Positions 63,373-64,000 of a DNA stretch of 64,000 nucleotides are shown piece after piece; positions within the stretch are counted from its first letter, which is position 1; every line of letters begins with the position of its first letter. The stretch comes from Novosphingobium arvoryzae (GTDB lineage: Bacteria > Pseudomonadota > Alphaproteobacteria > Sphingomonadales > Sphingomonadaceae): positions 248,001 through 312,000 of the forward strand of contig NZ_BMZD01000004.1 in NCBI RefSeq assembly GCF_014652615.1, written 5' to 3'. The notes beneath the pieces are model-generated. The model saw only the letters and a program-made list of their open reading frames with translations, was not told the DNA's origin and made no database searches. The translations under genes were made by a program, and so were the position numbers.

Positions 63373-64000
63373 ATGACCCAGACTTACGATGCCGATCTGT
63401 CGCTGTTCATTGGCGGCAGCTGGAAGGTCGGCGAAGGCCGCGACCTGTTCCCGGTGGTGGACCCCGCGCGTGGCGAGACGATTGCCGAAGTGCCGCTGGC
63501 TACCCCCGCCGACCTCGACGAAGCGCTGGCTGTGGCCGACAAGGCCTTCGTGACCTGGCGCAATACCGCGCCCGAAGCCCGTGCGGCAGTGCTGAAAAAG
63601 GCCGCTGCGCTGCTGCGTGAGCGCTCCGATGCCATTGCCCGCATCCTGACGCTGGAGCAGGGCAAGCCGCTGGTCGAGGCGCGCGCCGAAGTGGTCAGCA
63701 GCGCCAGCTTCTTTGACTGGTGTGCCGAGGAGACCACCCGGATCTATGGCCGCGTGCTGGTCCGTCCCACCGGGCAGCGCTCGCTGGTCATCAAGCAGCC
63801 GGTAGGCCCGGTGGCCGCGTTCAGCCCGTGGAATTTCCCAGTCTACCTAATGGCAAAAAAGCTCGCTCCGGCGCTGGCCGTGGGTTGTTCGGTTATCGCC
63901 AAGCCGCCGGAGGAAACCCCCGGCTGCACCGGCATGCTGATTCGCGCGCTCGTTGACGCGGGGCTGCCGGACGGGGTGGTGCAACTGGTCCATGGCGTGC
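63373..64000 (+). CDS. NAD(P)-dependent aldehyde dehydrogenase, SSADH-like (3' end cut)
   Basis: About 209 residues from ATG 63373 to the window edge. 'ADLSLFIGGSWKVGEGRDLFPVVDPARGETIAEVPLA', 'ILTLEQGKPLVEARAEV', the NAD-site region 'PVGPVAAFSPWNFPVYLMAKKLAPALAVGCSVIAKPPEETP' and 'DAGLPDGVVQLVHG' match the succinate-semialdehyde dehydrogenase-like group. The catalytic Cys and Glu lie beyond the window. An AGCAGGAGTGAGG Shine-Dalgarno region precedes the start. Substrate assignment is tentative. Confidence 0.9.
   Translation, partial: MTQTYDADLSLFIGGSWKVGEGRDLFPVVDPARGETIAEVPLATPADLDEALAVADKAFVTWRNTAPEARAAVLKKAAALLRERSDAIARILTLEQGKPLVEARAEVVSSASFFDWCAEETTRIYGRVLVRPTGQRSLVIKQPVGPVAAFSPWNFPVYLMAKKLAPALAVGCSVIAKPPEETPGCTGMLIRALVDAGLPDGVVQLVHGV

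Overview
The window is a GC-rich (by eye roughly 65%), densely packed piece of bacterial chromosome. Gene content points to an alphaproteobacterium, most likely of the order Sphingomonadales (Novosphingobium/Sphingobium/Erythrobacteraceae type). The main clues are a CcrM-type GANTC methyltransferase, a split P-protein glycine cleavage operon behind a tandem glycine riboswitch, a 40-residue aa3 oxidase subunit IV gene fused into a three-gene pnt operon, an atpHAGDC operon with a very short epsilon subunit, an entericidin gene, and a NoeA-like methyltransferase operon. I see no insertion sequence, integrase, CRISPR array, rRNA or tRNA. This is core chromosome with some variable envelope genes. 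Genus-level placement is inference.

Layout, left to right. 1-5 kb: end of a GNAT acetyltransferase, a lipoprotein-type PQQ sugar dehydrogenase, divergent rnhB, then ccrM behind a 370-base intergenic region with a REP-like palindrome, eight GANTC sites and a perfect DnaA box, then folP. 5-11.4 kb (minus strand): SDR oxidoreductase, DUF3999 and DUF2339 membrane proteins with overlapping start/stop codons, and an NtrC-type response regulator with an altered GAFTGA loop. 11.6-18.5 kb (plus): aa3 subunit IV, pntAA, an unrecognised secreted protein, pntAB, pntB and a small lipoprotein. These are followed by a dyad operator and a parallel beta-helix protein / di-haem cytochrome-like protein / alpha-beta hydrolase unit. 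18.6-26.5 kb: racemase-like protein, dgt, an NAD(P)-binding protein, the riboswitch and gcvT-gcvH-gcvPA-gcvPB, and an ABA4-like membrane protein.

26.5-39 kb is envelope-rich: a secreted repeat protein with a TonB-C-like end, entericidin, two DMT-type permeases, an orphan CpaF ATPase, two sulfatase-fold membrane proteins, a NoeA-like methyltransferase with a tiny membrane partner, and a PAP2 enzyme. Three TTAACCAT boxes of the CtrA type lie upstream of the last two transcription units. 39-44 kb: atpHAGDC on the minus strand with a clear terminator. 44-58 kb: dienelactone hydrolase, TauD-like dioxygenase, ada, a ferritin-like protein, priA (minus), a DUF4197 lipoprotein, fsa-type transaldolase, cobT, two tandem nitroreductases, cysS, a D-2-hydroxyacid dehydrogenase and a 2OG-Fe(II) oxygenase. 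57.5-64 kb: two small minus-strand genes divergent from an S24-type repressor, a glyoxalase-II-like hydrolase, a MAPEG protein, then rpmF-plsX-fabH-ihfA-merR (the usual fatty-acid/phospholipid/IHF block) and the start of an aldehyde dehydrogenase.

No single spectacular new system is evident. The most interesting signals are regulatory: the helically spaced GANTC array plus DnaA box at ccrM, the CtrA-like boxes on the envelope operons, the palindrome that abuts a start codon at 52995, and the TAGGA-box array of the S24 repressor. The best candidates for uncharacterised functional units are the beta-helix/di-haem/hydrolase unit and the NoeA-like/small-protein/PAP2 group.
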